Positions 17,701 through 25,269 are shown, counted from the stretch's first letter. The stretch is 64,000 bases of DNA from Methanococcoides vulcani (GCF_900111645.1 NZ_FOHQ01000002.1:248001-312000), one strand, 5' to 3'. A program made the numbers and translations. Notes: generated from the sequence alone by a model not told the origin.

Positions 17701-18597
17701 ACTGTAACTGTAATCTCACGTGGTTCCCTGGTCAACGATGCAACCGTCAAAGCAGGAAGCATTGTGCTTGGTACCACAGATGACGAAGGAGTTGTAGAAT
17801 ACAAGTTCTTCTCTGATGGCACCTACACCATAACTGCTGAAAAAGACGGCTATGCTACCGGAACTGCTGAACTCGAGGTAATATCACCTGATGACCTGAG
17901 CAGGAAGATTAGCATCGAAGTCTCTCCCGAGGTCATCTATGAGGGTAACCTTGTGACATTCACCATTGTGAAAGCCATCGGCGGCGATCCAATGGAGGAT
18001 GTGAGACTTTCCCTTGATGGCAAGACCATCGGGCAGACCGGAAGTGACGGTATTGTGACCGATGTCCTTACAGAGACAGGCATGCACAAGTTAATTGCTG
18101 AAAAGGATGGTTTCCTGAATGCTGAACTGAACATCGAGGTCAAGGAAATGCAGGCAAAGTTCGAGTTCAGTGATCTTGTGCTTGATCCGATCGAGGTCAG
18201 GTCCGGCAAGGATGTGGAGATCACGTTGAATGCTGTGAACAATGGTAATGCAGAAGGCAGCTACACAGTTGAACTGGTGGTTAATAACAATGTGACAGAT
18301 ACCCAGGAGATCTCTCTTGGTGTCAACGAAACCACAGAGGTGACGTTCGAATACCCTTCAGGAGAACCTGGTAGCTATCTTGTGAAAGTTGGAGGAATGA
18401 CTGCAACTCTTGAAGTAGTTGAGGGTGTAAGTACAATACTTTACCTGCTTGGCGGTTTAGCGGTAGCAGTTCTTGGTGGCGCAGCATACCTGTTCACTGC
18501 CGGTGGATGGACTATCGAAACTGCAGGACCGAAAGCAAGTGAGGCAATGGCTGCACTTTCTGAGAAGATATCCAACCTGCTTTCAAGAGGTAAATGA
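14701..18597 (+). CDS. Tandem-domain S-layer protein with extra N-terminal Ig-like repeats
   Basis: This 1298-residue surface protein has a signal peptide cleaved after AMA (residue 24). Three related Ig-like repeats of about 100 residues follow at 25-130, 215-315 and 318-420, with another beta domain between the first two. Two Methanosarcina-type S-layer domains (DUF1608/TIGR01567) occupy about 424-695 and 703-975, each with a GFYYDL/GFYYNI and a GFMAE-YFAGY motif. Two carboxypeptidase-regulatory-like domains, a CARDB-like domain, a membrane helix at about 1243-1265 and a 33-residue tail complete it. A GGAG site precedes the ATG at 14701. The first 1.2 kb is visibly richer in A+T than the rest. 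Confidence 0.9.
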   Translation: MNKGLKLLLMSLLIVGMSCGVAMAATTLNDSVSPTLGSTTDTFLYKINFTDTENDTADYVKLTLDGTDYFMSAVDSNDHTTTDGKEYATVTIGPFAAGSYAFSYEAANGTDIVLAAHPGTLTVTEPLAITGQTPPSPVSTQQGVSQTFEMNTNRIATVEWLIDGVVFETHTDTDSASYSNSTTPVGNNYNVTARATNGSESVQYSWDWTVTSSNTLPVLGSEDILPSDSGTPSTEFSFRITYSDAENETPTYVRVVIEGTPYDMDPLDPLNNNYVGGVEYFYNDTFPEDNYNYNFVTRNANSSEISSGSFSFSSSASDHEPTLTDIEVNGIPDVSIGSTFFFNVTYTDQENQEPDYIYVNIDGINETMLKVDDSDNTYTNGVDYSYNTTFSEAKEYTYQFFTSDGNFSVNTAPENVTVQTANFYSGDRIWDADAGQSLDYTWNALSYSGFYYDLESGLGSETMTIHLDSDSDRNIGDGDLEYATTPITTDFERSAWGSYQIIGFMAERYFAGYTSNTSSEITFDDISMMSKGQLSKVLIDSDDKQSVYSGAGLVLEDGYVLNVVEVDKNGDRVFVILSKDGSEVDEMVLSSRDTYTYEVDLGDVDDVPIIAVYFKEIFSGIETNAIFIEGIFQISDEYIEVESGDDFEAMEVKSISSTQIRMENEDSIDLDEGDIVDIMGKLKFIVADDEDGTLRFAPFVDMSEPGTYELRGTIAENEGLNWTPLNFEGFYYNIDEGIGTESLSIVALDGRSIDEDDLVYTTSPEPVSFERGEWGKYEVIGFMAEKYFAGYPEDAFEDGSKSVSMMSRGQLSKVLIDEDDKKSVFGGSSIILEEGYSLEIIEVNKDGDKVFVELLKDGDTVDSTVLSSGNPYIYEEDLGDVDDVPIIAVNFKEIFSGTETTAVFIEGIFQISDDYVEIESGDDYGEMEVKTISSSKIEMRNSDDISLSRDDEVEIMGDISFKVADSSDVRYYPFVEVTVEPEEALDVEVDPKVVVEGDEITVTVISRGSLVNDATVKAGSIVLGTTDDEGVVEYKFFSDGTYTITAEKDGYATGTAELEVISPDDLSRKISIEVSPEVIYEGNLVTFTIVKAIGGDPMEDVRLSLDGKTIGQTGSDGIVTDVLTETGMHKLIAEKDGFLNAELNIEVKEMQAKFEFSDLVLDPIEVRSGKDVEITLNAVNNGNAEGSYTVELVVNNNVTDTQEISLGVNETTEVTFEYPSGEPGSYLVKVGGMTATLEVVEGVSTILYLLGGLAVAVLGGAAYLFTAGGWTIETAGPKASEAMAALSEKISNLLSRGK

Positions 18598-18629
18598 AGG
18601 AACTGAATTCGGGCCAGGTGGTCCGGTAA

Positions 18630-18657
18630 GCTGCCGGCAGAAATATTGTCTGGCAGC
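18630..18657 (+). terminator. Terminator of the S-layer gene
   Basis: GCTGCC (18630-18635) pairs with GGCAGC (18652-18657), extended by two further pairs including one G-U. A long T tract follows immediately. It begins 32 bp after the S-layer stop codon, as expected for a highly expressed single-gene transcript. Confidence 0.75.
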
Positions 18658-18706
18658 ATCTTTTTTCTTTTTTTATTATCGAAGTAAATGTCTGGCTTTT
18701 TTATAT

Positions 18707-18765
18707 GGCTCTATCACATGGACCTATATGTGGGCCTATATATGGAATCTTTTAAGTGGACCTAT
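18707..18765. repeat. Four spaced copies of a GGACCTAT-like octamer
   Basis: GGCTCTAT (18707-18714), GGACCTAT (18720-18727), GGGCCTAT (18732-18739) and GGACCTAT (18758-18765) lie in the same orientation, with start-to-start distances of 13, 12 and 26 bp. They fill the gap between the S-layer terminator and the convergent regulator gene. The function is unknown; spacing close to multiples of 13 suggests more than chance. Confidence 0.4.
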
Positions 18766-18836
18766 TACCTGTATCCACTACGTGCCTAGTTAGTTCTATC
18801 CATTTGAAATAAAAATAAGAAATAGTGAAAGATCGC

Positions 18837-19364
18837 TCATTCGATCTTACGTGCAACTGCTTCGATAGCCTCTACAAGACTATTCTTTGGCATGATGGTT
18901 GCAACAGGTATGCGAATTATCTTTTCAATAGTTGTGCTGACGATAGGTGCACACACAAGGGCTTTGGCACCTTCCCTTTCGGCACGTACGGCAGCGATGA
19001 TGGCTTCTTCCATTGATGTGGCAGAGTATTCCCTGATCGTGCAAAGGGTGCCGGAGATCTTTCTCTTTGTCTCACTGATATTGTCCAGCACAGGGCGTGC
19101 AGCTATGACTGCAATGAAATCTCCTTTTTCGGAACCCTCGATCGTCCGGATGGTCTTCACTATCTGGCGAAGTGTCCTCATGTTCGGTTCCCTGTTCCCC
19201 GACATTAGCTTATAAAGGGTGCTTGGGGGGATATTTGCATATTCTGAGAACTCGATTGCTGTGAGCTCAAGGTCTTCTTTTATGACTTTCAAAAGTGTGT
19301 TCTGAAAAGCCTCATCCGATTCAAAAGCAGCATCAATAACCTTATTTGCAACGCTAATATTCAC
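18837..19364 (-). CDS. COG1709-type Xre-family transcriptional regulator
   Basis: A 175-residue protein with an Xre-like helix-turn-helix at about residues 25-70 (EFSEYANIPPSTLYKLMSG) and a C-terminal domain containing GTLCTIREY and a repeated isoleucine/valine-rich core that may bind an effector. The architecture matches COG1709 predicted archaeal regulators. It is transcribed divergently from an ABC importer across 146 bp, so that operon is its most likely target. The annotated GTG start at 19364 has GGAGG only one base before it, which is too close; an in-frame ATT at 19358 would be seven bases away. Confidence 0.82.
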   Translation of the reverse strand: MNISVANKVIDAAFESDEAFQNTLLKVIKEDLELTAIEFSEYANIPPSTLYKLMSGNREPNMRTLRQIVKTIRTIEGSEKGDFIAVIAARPVLDNISETKRKISGTLCTIREYSATSMEEAIIAAVRAEREGAKALVCAPIVSTTIEKIIRIPVATIMPKNSLVEAIEAVARKIE

Positions 19365-19450
19365 TCCTCCGCTACACTCCGATTTCCATAAAGGATATAT
19401 TTCACTTCGTATTAATACTTTTAGGACACAATGCGGGCATATATGGTAAG

Positions 19451-19503
19451 ATATAAATAGGTCATTTAGACGAAATACAATAATACTAAGATTTACCAGG
19501 AGG
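19451..19503 (+). promoter_or_regulatory. Promoter and ribosome site of the ABC importer
   Basis: ATATAAATA at 19451-19459 is a TATA box that would start the transcript near 19483. A strong AGGAGG at 19498-19503 lies seven bases before the GTG at 19511, which settles the start of the binding-protein gene. Confidence 0.55.
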
Positions 19504-19510
19504 TTTTTAT

Positions 19511-20503
19511 GTGAAAATCACAACAATTACATTTATTTCTATTATGCTGGTTGCAGCGGTATTCCTGTCCGGATGTACTTCTGCACCTGAAGATGACACG
19601 ATGACAGAGATCAACATTGGCTATCAGCCAAGCACACACCAGATCGCTCATATGACAGCTATGGAGAAAGGCTGGTGGGCTGAAGACCTTGCACCATTTG
19701 GCATTGAGACCGTGAACGAGTTCGAGTTCCCAAGCGGTGCTCCTGAGATGCAGGTAATGCTTGCAGGTGACCTCGACGTAGCTTACGTTGGTGCAGCTCC
19801 TGTGATCATCGCATTGGCTTCCGATCTGGACGCAAAGATCATTGCAGGAGTTAACACACAGGGATCCGACCTTGTGCTAAGACCAGAAGTGCCTTATGAA
19901 AGTCCTGAGGACCTTAAAGGACTGAAGATCGCAACATTCCCACCGGGAACCATTCAGGACACACTTTTGAAGAACTGGCTTATTGAGAACGGTCTTGATC
20001 CTGAGAATGATCTCGAAATAGTAGCTATGGGTCCGGGAGATGCCAAAGCAGCTATTGCAGCAGATCAGGTAGATGGTGTATTCCTGCCGCATCCAGCTCC
20101 AACTTTCATTGAAGCAGAAGGAAATGGTCGTTCTGTCCTTGCATCAGGCGAGATCATGCCGGACCATCCATGTTGTGTACTGGTGGTAAGTGGTGACCTT
20201 ATCAGGAACAACCCTGAAATGGTCGAACAGATCGTCATGACACACATCAAGGCTGTTGAATATGATTCTGCAAATGTCGAAGAAGCTGCTGAAACATATG
20301 GGACCAAGCTTACTGCCGATCCAGAGATCGTTCTTAAGTCCCTTGAAGAATGGGATGGTGTCTGGTCTGCAGATCCACGTCCGCTTGTAAATTCAACAGT
20401 AGAATATGCAAACATACAGTACGAACTTGGCTACATCTCAACAGAGCTTACAGCAGAGGATATCTTCGATGTGAGCTTCTATGAAGCTGTATCTGGGGAA
20501 TAA
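19511..20503 (+). CDS. ABC importer substrate-binding lipoprotein, NitT/TauT type
   Basis: The 330-residue protein has a signal with a lipobox ending at Cys22 (FLSGC), so it is tethered outside the membrane. The mature part is a type II periplasmic-binding fold of the NMT1/SsuA group, with IGYQPSTHQIAHM near the N-terminus and the GDLDVAYVGAAPV hinge region. Members bind nitrate, sulfonates, taurine, thiamine precursors or similar small molecules; the substrate here cannot be read from sequence. GTG start with AGGAGG seven bases upstream. It heads a three-gene importer operon. Confidence 0.87.
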   Translation: MKITTITFISIMLVAAVFLSGCTSAPEDDTMTEINIGYQPSTHQIAHMTAMEKGWWAEDLAPFGIETVNEFEFPSGAPEMQVMLAGDLDVAYVGAAPVIIALASDLDAKIIAGVNTQGSDLVLRPEVPYESPEDLKGLKIATFPPGTIQDTLLKNWLIENGLDPENDLEIVAMGPGDAKAAIAADQVDGVFLPHPAPTFIEAEGNGRSVLASGEIMPDHPCCVLVVSGDLIRNNPEMVEQIVMTHIKAVEYDSANVEEAAETYGTKLTADPEIVLKSLEEWDGVWSADPRPLVNSTVEYANIQYELGYISTELTAEDIFDVSFYEAVSGE

Positions 20504-20539
20504 ATAGAAACATACATTAATGAACAGAATCTATGTGAG

Positions 20540-20573
20540 CCGGACCTGAGGGATAATCCCCTCAGTTATCCGG
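20540..20573 (+). promoter_or_regulatory. Intercistronic hairpin before the permease
   Basis: CTGAGGG (20546-20552) pairs with CCCTCAG (20559-20565), and an outer CCGGA/TCCGG pair (20540-20544 with 20569-20573) closes the structure. The permease ribosome site GGAGG (20572-20576) overlaps the outer stem. The hairpin could protect the binding-protein mRNA or lower permease translation, giving the usual excess of binding protein. Confidence 0.5.
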
Positions 20574-20580
20574 AGGCAAC

Positions 20581-21369
20581 ATGAGCAAAGACAGCGCAAA
20601 AGGACTTTCAGGTAGGGGCATCGAATTACTTTCCCTTGCTACTGCTATTGTTATCTGGCAATTGGTAGCAGCTCATATAGTTGCTGATAAATTTTTGCTT
20701 CCAAGCTTTACTGATGTTCTGTTCGCTTTTTTAAGGATTGTTGAGACCGGAGCATTATTCACTGATCTTTCTATAAGCCTGTTGCATTTTGGGATTGGTA
20801 TCATTTCAGCTTTAGTGATAGGAATTCCCATCGGTGTATCAATGGGCTGGTTTAAGACCGCGAATCGTGCTTTTGATCCCATCATTGAAATAATAAGGCC
20901 CATTCCGCCTCTTGCATGGATACCTTTTGCCATCATATGGTTCGGGCTTACACACATCTCTGCAGGATTTGTGGTATTTGTAGGCGCTGTTTTCCCGATA
21001 ATCATCAATACATTCGATGGTTTTAAAAGCGTTCCAAAAATCTATGTGGAGGCTGCAAAAGTTCTTGGTTGTATGACCAGCGTCCCTCTTATCCGTCATG
21101 TTGCTTTCCCCTCAGCATTGCCTTCAATTGCGTCTGGTATTCGCATAGCGATGGGAGTTGGATGGATGTGTCTTGTAGCTGCGGAAATGTTCGGAGTGAG
21201 CAGCAGTGGTCTTGGTTACAAGATCTGGTGGCATTATTACCTGCACCAGATGGACTTTGTACTCGTTTACATGCTGATCCTCGGTTTCCTGGGTCTTTTG
21301 ATCGACAGGATATTCAGGTGGTATGTGGATGGCCGCCTTCTTAAATGGCGTGCAGGGGTCGTGGTATAA
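20581..21369 (+). CDS. ABC importer permease, NitT/TauT (SsuC) type
   Basis: The 262-residue inner-membrane permease has about six hydrophobic segments. The EAA coupling loop is clear (EAAKVLGCMTSVPLIRHVAFPSALPSI region, near residues 157-183), followed by GIRIAMGVGWMCLVAAEMFG, typical of SsuC/TauC proteins. It forms the channel with the neighbouring ATPase. A GGAGG ribosome site partly buried in a hairpin lies 4 bases before the ATG. The TAA stop shares one base with the ATPase start codon (TAATG). Confidence 0.9.
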   Translation: MSKDSAKGLSGRGIELLSLATAIVIWQLVAAHIVADKFLLPSFTDVLFAFLRIVETGALFTDLSISLLHFGIGIISALVIGIPIGVSMGWFKTANRAFDPIIEIIRPIPPLAWIPFAIIWFGLTHISAGFVVFVGAVFPIIINTFDGFKSVPKIYVEAAKVLGCMTSVPLIRHVAFPSALPSIASGIRIAMGVGWMCLVAAEMFGVSSSGLGYKIWWHYYLHQMDFVLVYMLILGFLGLLIDRIFRWYVDGRLLKWRAGVVV

Positions 21370-22127
21370 TGGGTGAAGTAAAAATATCCGATGTTTCACT
21401 GGCATTTGATAAGGAAAATGGCGAATCCACTCTTGCACTGGATAATGTGAGCCTTGAGATCAGGGACAAGGAATTCATTTGCTTCATAGGACCTTCAGGT
21501 TGTGGTAAGACAACACTTCTGAGGACCATTGCGGGGCTTGAAACACCGGATTCTGGTGAGATCACCCTTGACGGCGAAAGGATCACAGTTCCTGATTCCA
21601 AGAGAGGTATGGTATTTCAGGAGTATTCATTGTTCCCCTGGAACACGGTTATCCAGAACATCACATTCGGTCCCCGGATGCAGGGAATGAGCAAAGGTGA
21701 GTCTCTTGAGAGGGCGGAAAAATACCTGAAACTTGTTGGTCTTGAACAGTTCAGGAACAGCTATCCTTATGAACTCTCAGGTGGAATGCGTCAGAGAGTT
21801 GCAATTGCACGTGCTCTTGCAAATGAGCCCAAGGTACTTCTCATGGATGAGCCGTTCGGTGCACTGGATGCACAGACCAGGAATACCTTGCAGAACGAAC
21901 TTCTCGATGTATGGGCCAAAAATCAGATCACTATTGTATTTGTTACCCACAGTGTGGATGAGGCCGTATTCCTTGCAGACAAGATCGTTGTCATGACCGC
22001 AAGGCCGGGCAAGATCAAAAAGGTTATAAATGTGGAGCTTCCACGACCTCGTGACAGGACAAGTTCTGAAGCAAACGAATTGCGTCATAAACTTCTCAGG
22101 ATGCTGGCAGAAGAAAGACGCAACTGA
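21369..22127 (+). CDS. ABC importer ATPase, NitT/TauT (SsuB) type
   Basis: A 252-residue ATPase with Walker A GPSGCGKT (41-48), the Q-loop FQEYSLFPW, signature LSGGMRQR (136-143), Walker B LLMDEP (157-162) and the switch histidine in VTHSVDEA. This set is typical of the nitrate/sulfonate/taurine group. The ATG at 21369 overlaps the last base of the permease stop. An in-frame ATG earlier (21345) would extend into the permease gene and is unlikely. It completes the importer operon. Confidence 0.92.
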   Translation: MGEVKISDVSLAFDKENGESTLALDNVSLEIRDKEFICFIGPSGCGKTTLLRTIAGLETPDSGEITLDGERITVPDSKRGMVFQEYSLFPWNTVIQNITFGPRMQGMSKGESLERAEKYLKLVGLEQFRNSYPYELSGGMRQRVAIARALANEPKVLLMDEPFGALDAQTRNTLQNELLDVWAKNQITIVFVTHSVDEAVFLADKIVVMTARPGKIKKVINVELPRPRDRTSSEANELRHKLLRMLAEERRN

Positions 22128-22167
22128 TGCTGAGAATGAGATCTTACTGGAATATGATCTTATTATT

Positions 22168-22617
22168 TTACATGTCGGAACGAACAATGAGCTTTGTTCC
22201 CGACTCTATCTCTTTTATATCAACTTTCCCGATAAGTTCAAGGGCACTGTCTGCTTTTGCAAAAGCGACCTCACATCCCGGCCTGATGGACATTTCATTA
22301 CCACATATTGCATGACCTGTGACCTTTACATTGTCAAGCATTGTAAGGTTATGGGCAACATCAACATTCCCTCCTATCTCGCAGCGTGTGCTTATCAGGG
22401 CATCACCTGCTTTGATATTTCCTTTAACAAGGGATGCTTTTCCAAGCTCAAGTGAACCACTGACCTCAAGGTCTTTCCAGAAATTCGCACCTGAACCAAC
22501 GATCATATTGCCATCGATCCTGACAGTATCTTCAAAAAACGCTTTCCTGCGAACAATGTAAGTATTTGTATCTGCGTGGTATTTGACGAATTTATCCATT
22601 TTATGTTCCACATCCAT
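22168..22617 (-). CDS. Bactofilin-like polymer-forming protein
   Basis: The 149-residue protein is made of short beta repeats with regularly spaced glycine and hydrophobic residues (VRIDGNMIVGSGA, LEVSGSLELGKA, VKGNIKAGDA and so on), the right-handed beta-helix pattern of bactofilins. There is no signal peptide or membrane segment. Bacterial bactofilins form cytoskeletal filaments; roles in archaea are not established. It is the last gene of a minus-strand run after nrdD2 and the cyclase-fold gene, 54 bp downstream. A second ATG at 22599 is equally possible. Confidence 0.65.
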   Translation of the reverse strand: MDVEHKMDKFVKYHADTNTYIVRRKAFFEDTVRIDGNMIVGSGANFWKDLEVSGSLELGKASLVKGNIKAGDALISTRCEIGGNVDVAHNLTMLDNVKVTGHAICGNEMSIRPGCEVAFAKADSALELIGKVDIKEIESGTKLIVRSDM

Positions 22618-22671
22618 GATCTTAAAGGCGGATCGCTACGTACTGCAATATATGTCCTATTGTTTGCTGTA

Positions 22672-23442
22672 TTAATCTGTCTTTTTCTTATATATTCTAT
22701 TGTTCTTTGAAATTCCCAGTGTGATGAGCGAAAGTGCAGTTGCTGTAACATCGCCTTCACCTTTTCCCCATGAACCGTTAGCATTCTGCCTGGCCAGGAG
22801 CCACCTTTCCGATTCTTCAAGCTCTTCTTTAAAGCCTGCGATCGACAAGGCCTGGATCACTAGATTGCTTGTGGAGATGAACTTCCAGCCACCGTCTTCC
22901 TTCCTCTCTGATAATACCCATCTTGCACGCTCTTTGATGAGATCGGCAAAAGGATCTTCTTTGATGAGATGGCCCTGTTCGATCAGGGCAGTAATGATAA
23001 GTGAGGTCGTTCCCACGTGTTCCCATTTCTCATCATAGTTCTCAACAAGCCAGCTGCAGCCTTCAGGGTCATGAATACCCATGTCTGCCAGAGCTATTAA
23101 TGCGTAAGTGGTGTCATAAACATCATTTTCCCATGAACCGTTGCTTTCCTGTCTGGAGATCAGCCACCGTGAGCTATCTTCAAGATCAATATCTGATGAT
23201 GCAAGCGCGGAGCAGGCTCTGGCTGTTTCTCTTATTGACCCGTTCCAGTTGTTCCCTGTCCTGAGCCTGATCAGTCGGGAAGAATAGTCATTTTCAACAT
23301 TCCAGAGTTCACATGCAGCTATAAGGCGTGATAGTTCCTTTGCAGTGGATGGATCCTGCCGGGCTGTCCATGTAAATGCTCTTTCGATTGCATCTTCCAT
23401 GCGATAGATGATGCAGGCATCGTTATTTAGTGTTTTTACCAT
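22672..23442 (-). CDS. Terpene-cyclase / prenyltransferase-fold repeat protein
   Basis: The 256-residue protein contains alpha-alpha repeats with QW-like ends: RQESNGSW, ERKEDGGW and RQNANGSW, each followed by a TxALxxL helix. This is the alpha-barrel of squalene-cyclase and prenyltransferase-beta proteins. I see neither the DxDD acid motif of squalene-hopene cyclases nor a signal peptide, so the enzyme activity is doubtful and a binding role is possible. Its start overlaps the nrdD2 end by 20 bp (an ATG at 23400 would avoid this), so the two are probably co-transcribed. Confidence 0.72.
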   Translation of the reverse strand: MVKTLNNDACIIYRMEDAIERAFTWTARQDPSTAKELSRLIAACELWNVENDYSSRLIRLRTGNNWNGSIRETARACSALASSDIDLEDSSRWLISRQESNGSWENDVYDTTYALIALADMGIHDPEGCSWLVENYDEKWEHVGTTSLIITALIEQGHLIKEDPFADLIKERARWVLSERKEDGGWKFISTSNLVIQALSIAGFKEELEESERWLLARQNANGSWGKGEGDVTATALSLITLGISKNNRIYKKKTD

Positions 23443-25237
23443 GGAGGTTGTATCGATGCCTTTCTTCGTACTCTTTCTGTTTTCCCGGATTCCATTGTTT
23501 CACGTGTCCGAAATAACCGGTGACCCTTGATACATGATCTATTGCAGGTTTATTGCAAATTGGACATTCAAGATTCATTCCACGGGTCACATGCCTGTTC
23601 TCACAGACAGAGAAGTCAGGTGAGAAGCAGAAGTATGCAAGGTCCGTTTCGGAGAGCTTCTGTATCAGTTCGCTCATTCCTTCGGGGTCAGGGAAACTTT
23701 CTCCCATCCAGATGTGACTGATAGTTCCTCCGGTAAAATAGGGATGGAACCCGGATTCTATCTTTATTTTCTCTGCAAGGGATATTCTTGAGCTGTAGGG
23801 TACATGTGTGGAATTGGTATAATATGCATCACGGCTGCTTCCCTGGACATGTGCTTTTTCACCGAATGAAGACCTGTCAAGCATGGCAAGCCTGTGTGCG
23901 GTACTCTCTGCAGGGGTCTGTTCGAAGGTGTATTCAATTCCGTCTTCCCTTGAGTATGTCTCTATCTTTGCAAGCATGTGGCGGATCATCTTCATTCCCA
24001 GTTCATGTTGCTCTATCAGCCCTTCTCCTGTAAGGTTTAGCAGGCATTCATTAAGTCCGACCACACCAAAGGTCAGATGTCGTGAATCAAGATCGAAATA
24101 CGGCAGGTCATTTTCGGTTCTCTGCAAAAGCCAGGGCAGTATCTTCCATTCATACAACGATCTCCTGACGATCTCCTGTCCTTCGAGCAGGGCTTTCCTT
24201 GTTAGATCCAGAACTTCATCCAGGTGATCAAAAAATCCATCGATTCCGTCTGCTTCAAGTGCAACTCCGGGCAGGTTTATCGTTACTATCTTGTTGGAGC
24301 CGCTTCCCATCCCGCCAGCTGTCCACACACCCCCGGAATGTCTGGCAAGAAGACGGCAACACATGGCCTGCACGGTGTTCTCTTCAAGATAGTCTGTGGT
24401 CAGGTTCAGGAAATATGGAGCACCTGTGGAAGAAGTGGCATACATCGTTTTTTTCCATAATGGATCTTCAAGGTCGAGGTCCTTTGTTATGGCGGTGGTG
24501 ATCAGCGGGAATGTAAATGGTAGTCCGTCAGCATCACCTTTTGCTGCGATCTCCATAAAGGCACCGTAGATGGCACGTGCTTCTTTTTCAAAATCCGAGT
24601 ATGTCCTGTCGATGAACCTGCCACCATGGACCGCAGGCTCATTTGCAAGGGATGAAGGGCAGTTGATACGAAGTCCGATGTTGGTGAATGCACTCTGTGC
24701 ACCGATACGGTTGGATTGGTTCATCTGGAACATGAATCCCTGTACTATCTGGAGAAGTTGCTCTTCATCGATGTCCGAATAGTGAAGATGTGGTGCAAGC
24801 AGCCAGTTGAACATATCAATAGCCTGCGCTCCTGCAAAGAACTGCTGGGAATGCAGCATGAAGGACATCGCATGGAACATGGCGGCATTGAACTGTTTTG
24901 CAGGAGCGCTTCTGGAGTCCGGGAACTTCAGTCCGTCCATGAGGAATATCCTGCCATCGATACCATTGCAGTAAGGCTTGAAAGGTTCACTCAGGTCGTG
25001 TATGTGTATAATGCCTCTGATATGCGCATTGGCAACATCGTTCGAGTATAGTTTTTCAAGTGCGTATCTTTTCTTGAGCTGTGATGAAATATGCATGTCA
25101 ATGACAGAAGGGCTAAGTCGGGTGTTTGCGTTCTCCCTGATCAGCCAGTTCTTGTCATAGAGGACATCATCTATCAGTTCATCAGTATCCTTAAAATCAA
25201 GACGATCGATCTCATCTTTACCTGTAGTCCCACTCAT
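23423..25237 (-). CDS. nrdD: Second anaerobic ribonucleoside-triphosphate reductase, lacking an ATP cone
   Basis: This 604-residue NrdD paralogue begins directly with the catalytic domain; the roughly 100-residue ATP cone of the other copy is missing. The active-site cysteine lies in PYCNGIDGR, and the glycyl-radical loop RVTGY near the C-terminus puts the radical at about Gly574. The C-terminal metal region reads CENRH then CPIC, so one cysteine of the usual four is replaced. No activase is adjacent, so NrdG from the other operon would have to serve it. I start at the ATG at 25237, 26 bp after the TATA box, rather than a TTG at 25258 inside that box. Confidence 0.9.
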   Translation of the reverse strand: MSGTTGKDEIDRLDFKDTDELIDDVLYDKNWLIRENANTRLSPSVIDMHISSQLKKRYALEKLYSNDVANAHIRGIIHIHDLSEPFKPYCNGIDGRIFLMDGLKFPDSRSAPAKQFNAAMFHAMSFMLHSQQFFAGAQAIDMFNWLLAPHLHYSDIDEEQLLQIVQGFMFQMNQSNRIGAQSAFTNIGLRINCPSSLANEPAVHGGRFIDRTYSDFEKEARAIYGAFMEIAAKGDADGLPFTFPLITTAITKDLDLEDPLWKKTMYATSSTGAPYFLNLTTDYLEENTVQAMCCRLLARHSGGVWTAGGMGSGSNKIVTINLPGVALEADGIDGFFDHLDEVLDLTRKALLEGQEIVRRSLYEWKILPWLLQRTENDLPYFDLDSRHLTFGVVGLNECLLNLTGEGLIEQHELGMKMIRHMLAKIETYSREDGIEYTFEQTPAESTAHRLAMLDRSSFGEKAHVQGSSRDAYYTNSTHVPYSSRISLAEKIKIESGFHPYFTGGTISHIWMGESFPDPEGMSELIQKLSETDLAYFCFSPDFSVCENRHVTRGMNLECPICNKPAIDHVSRVTGYFGHVKQWNPGKQKEYEERHRYNLHGKNTK

Positions 25238-25257
25238 GACTAAATATTTGGAAGTCA

Positions 25258-25269
25258 ATATTTAAATAT
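25258..25269 (-). promoter_or_regulatory. TATA box of the second nrdD
   Basis: ATATTTAAATAT is a perfect AT palindrome centred 26 bp before the ATG at 25237. The transcript should begin at or next to that ATG, so translation is probably leaderless. This rules out the earlier TTG start. Confidence 0.6.
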
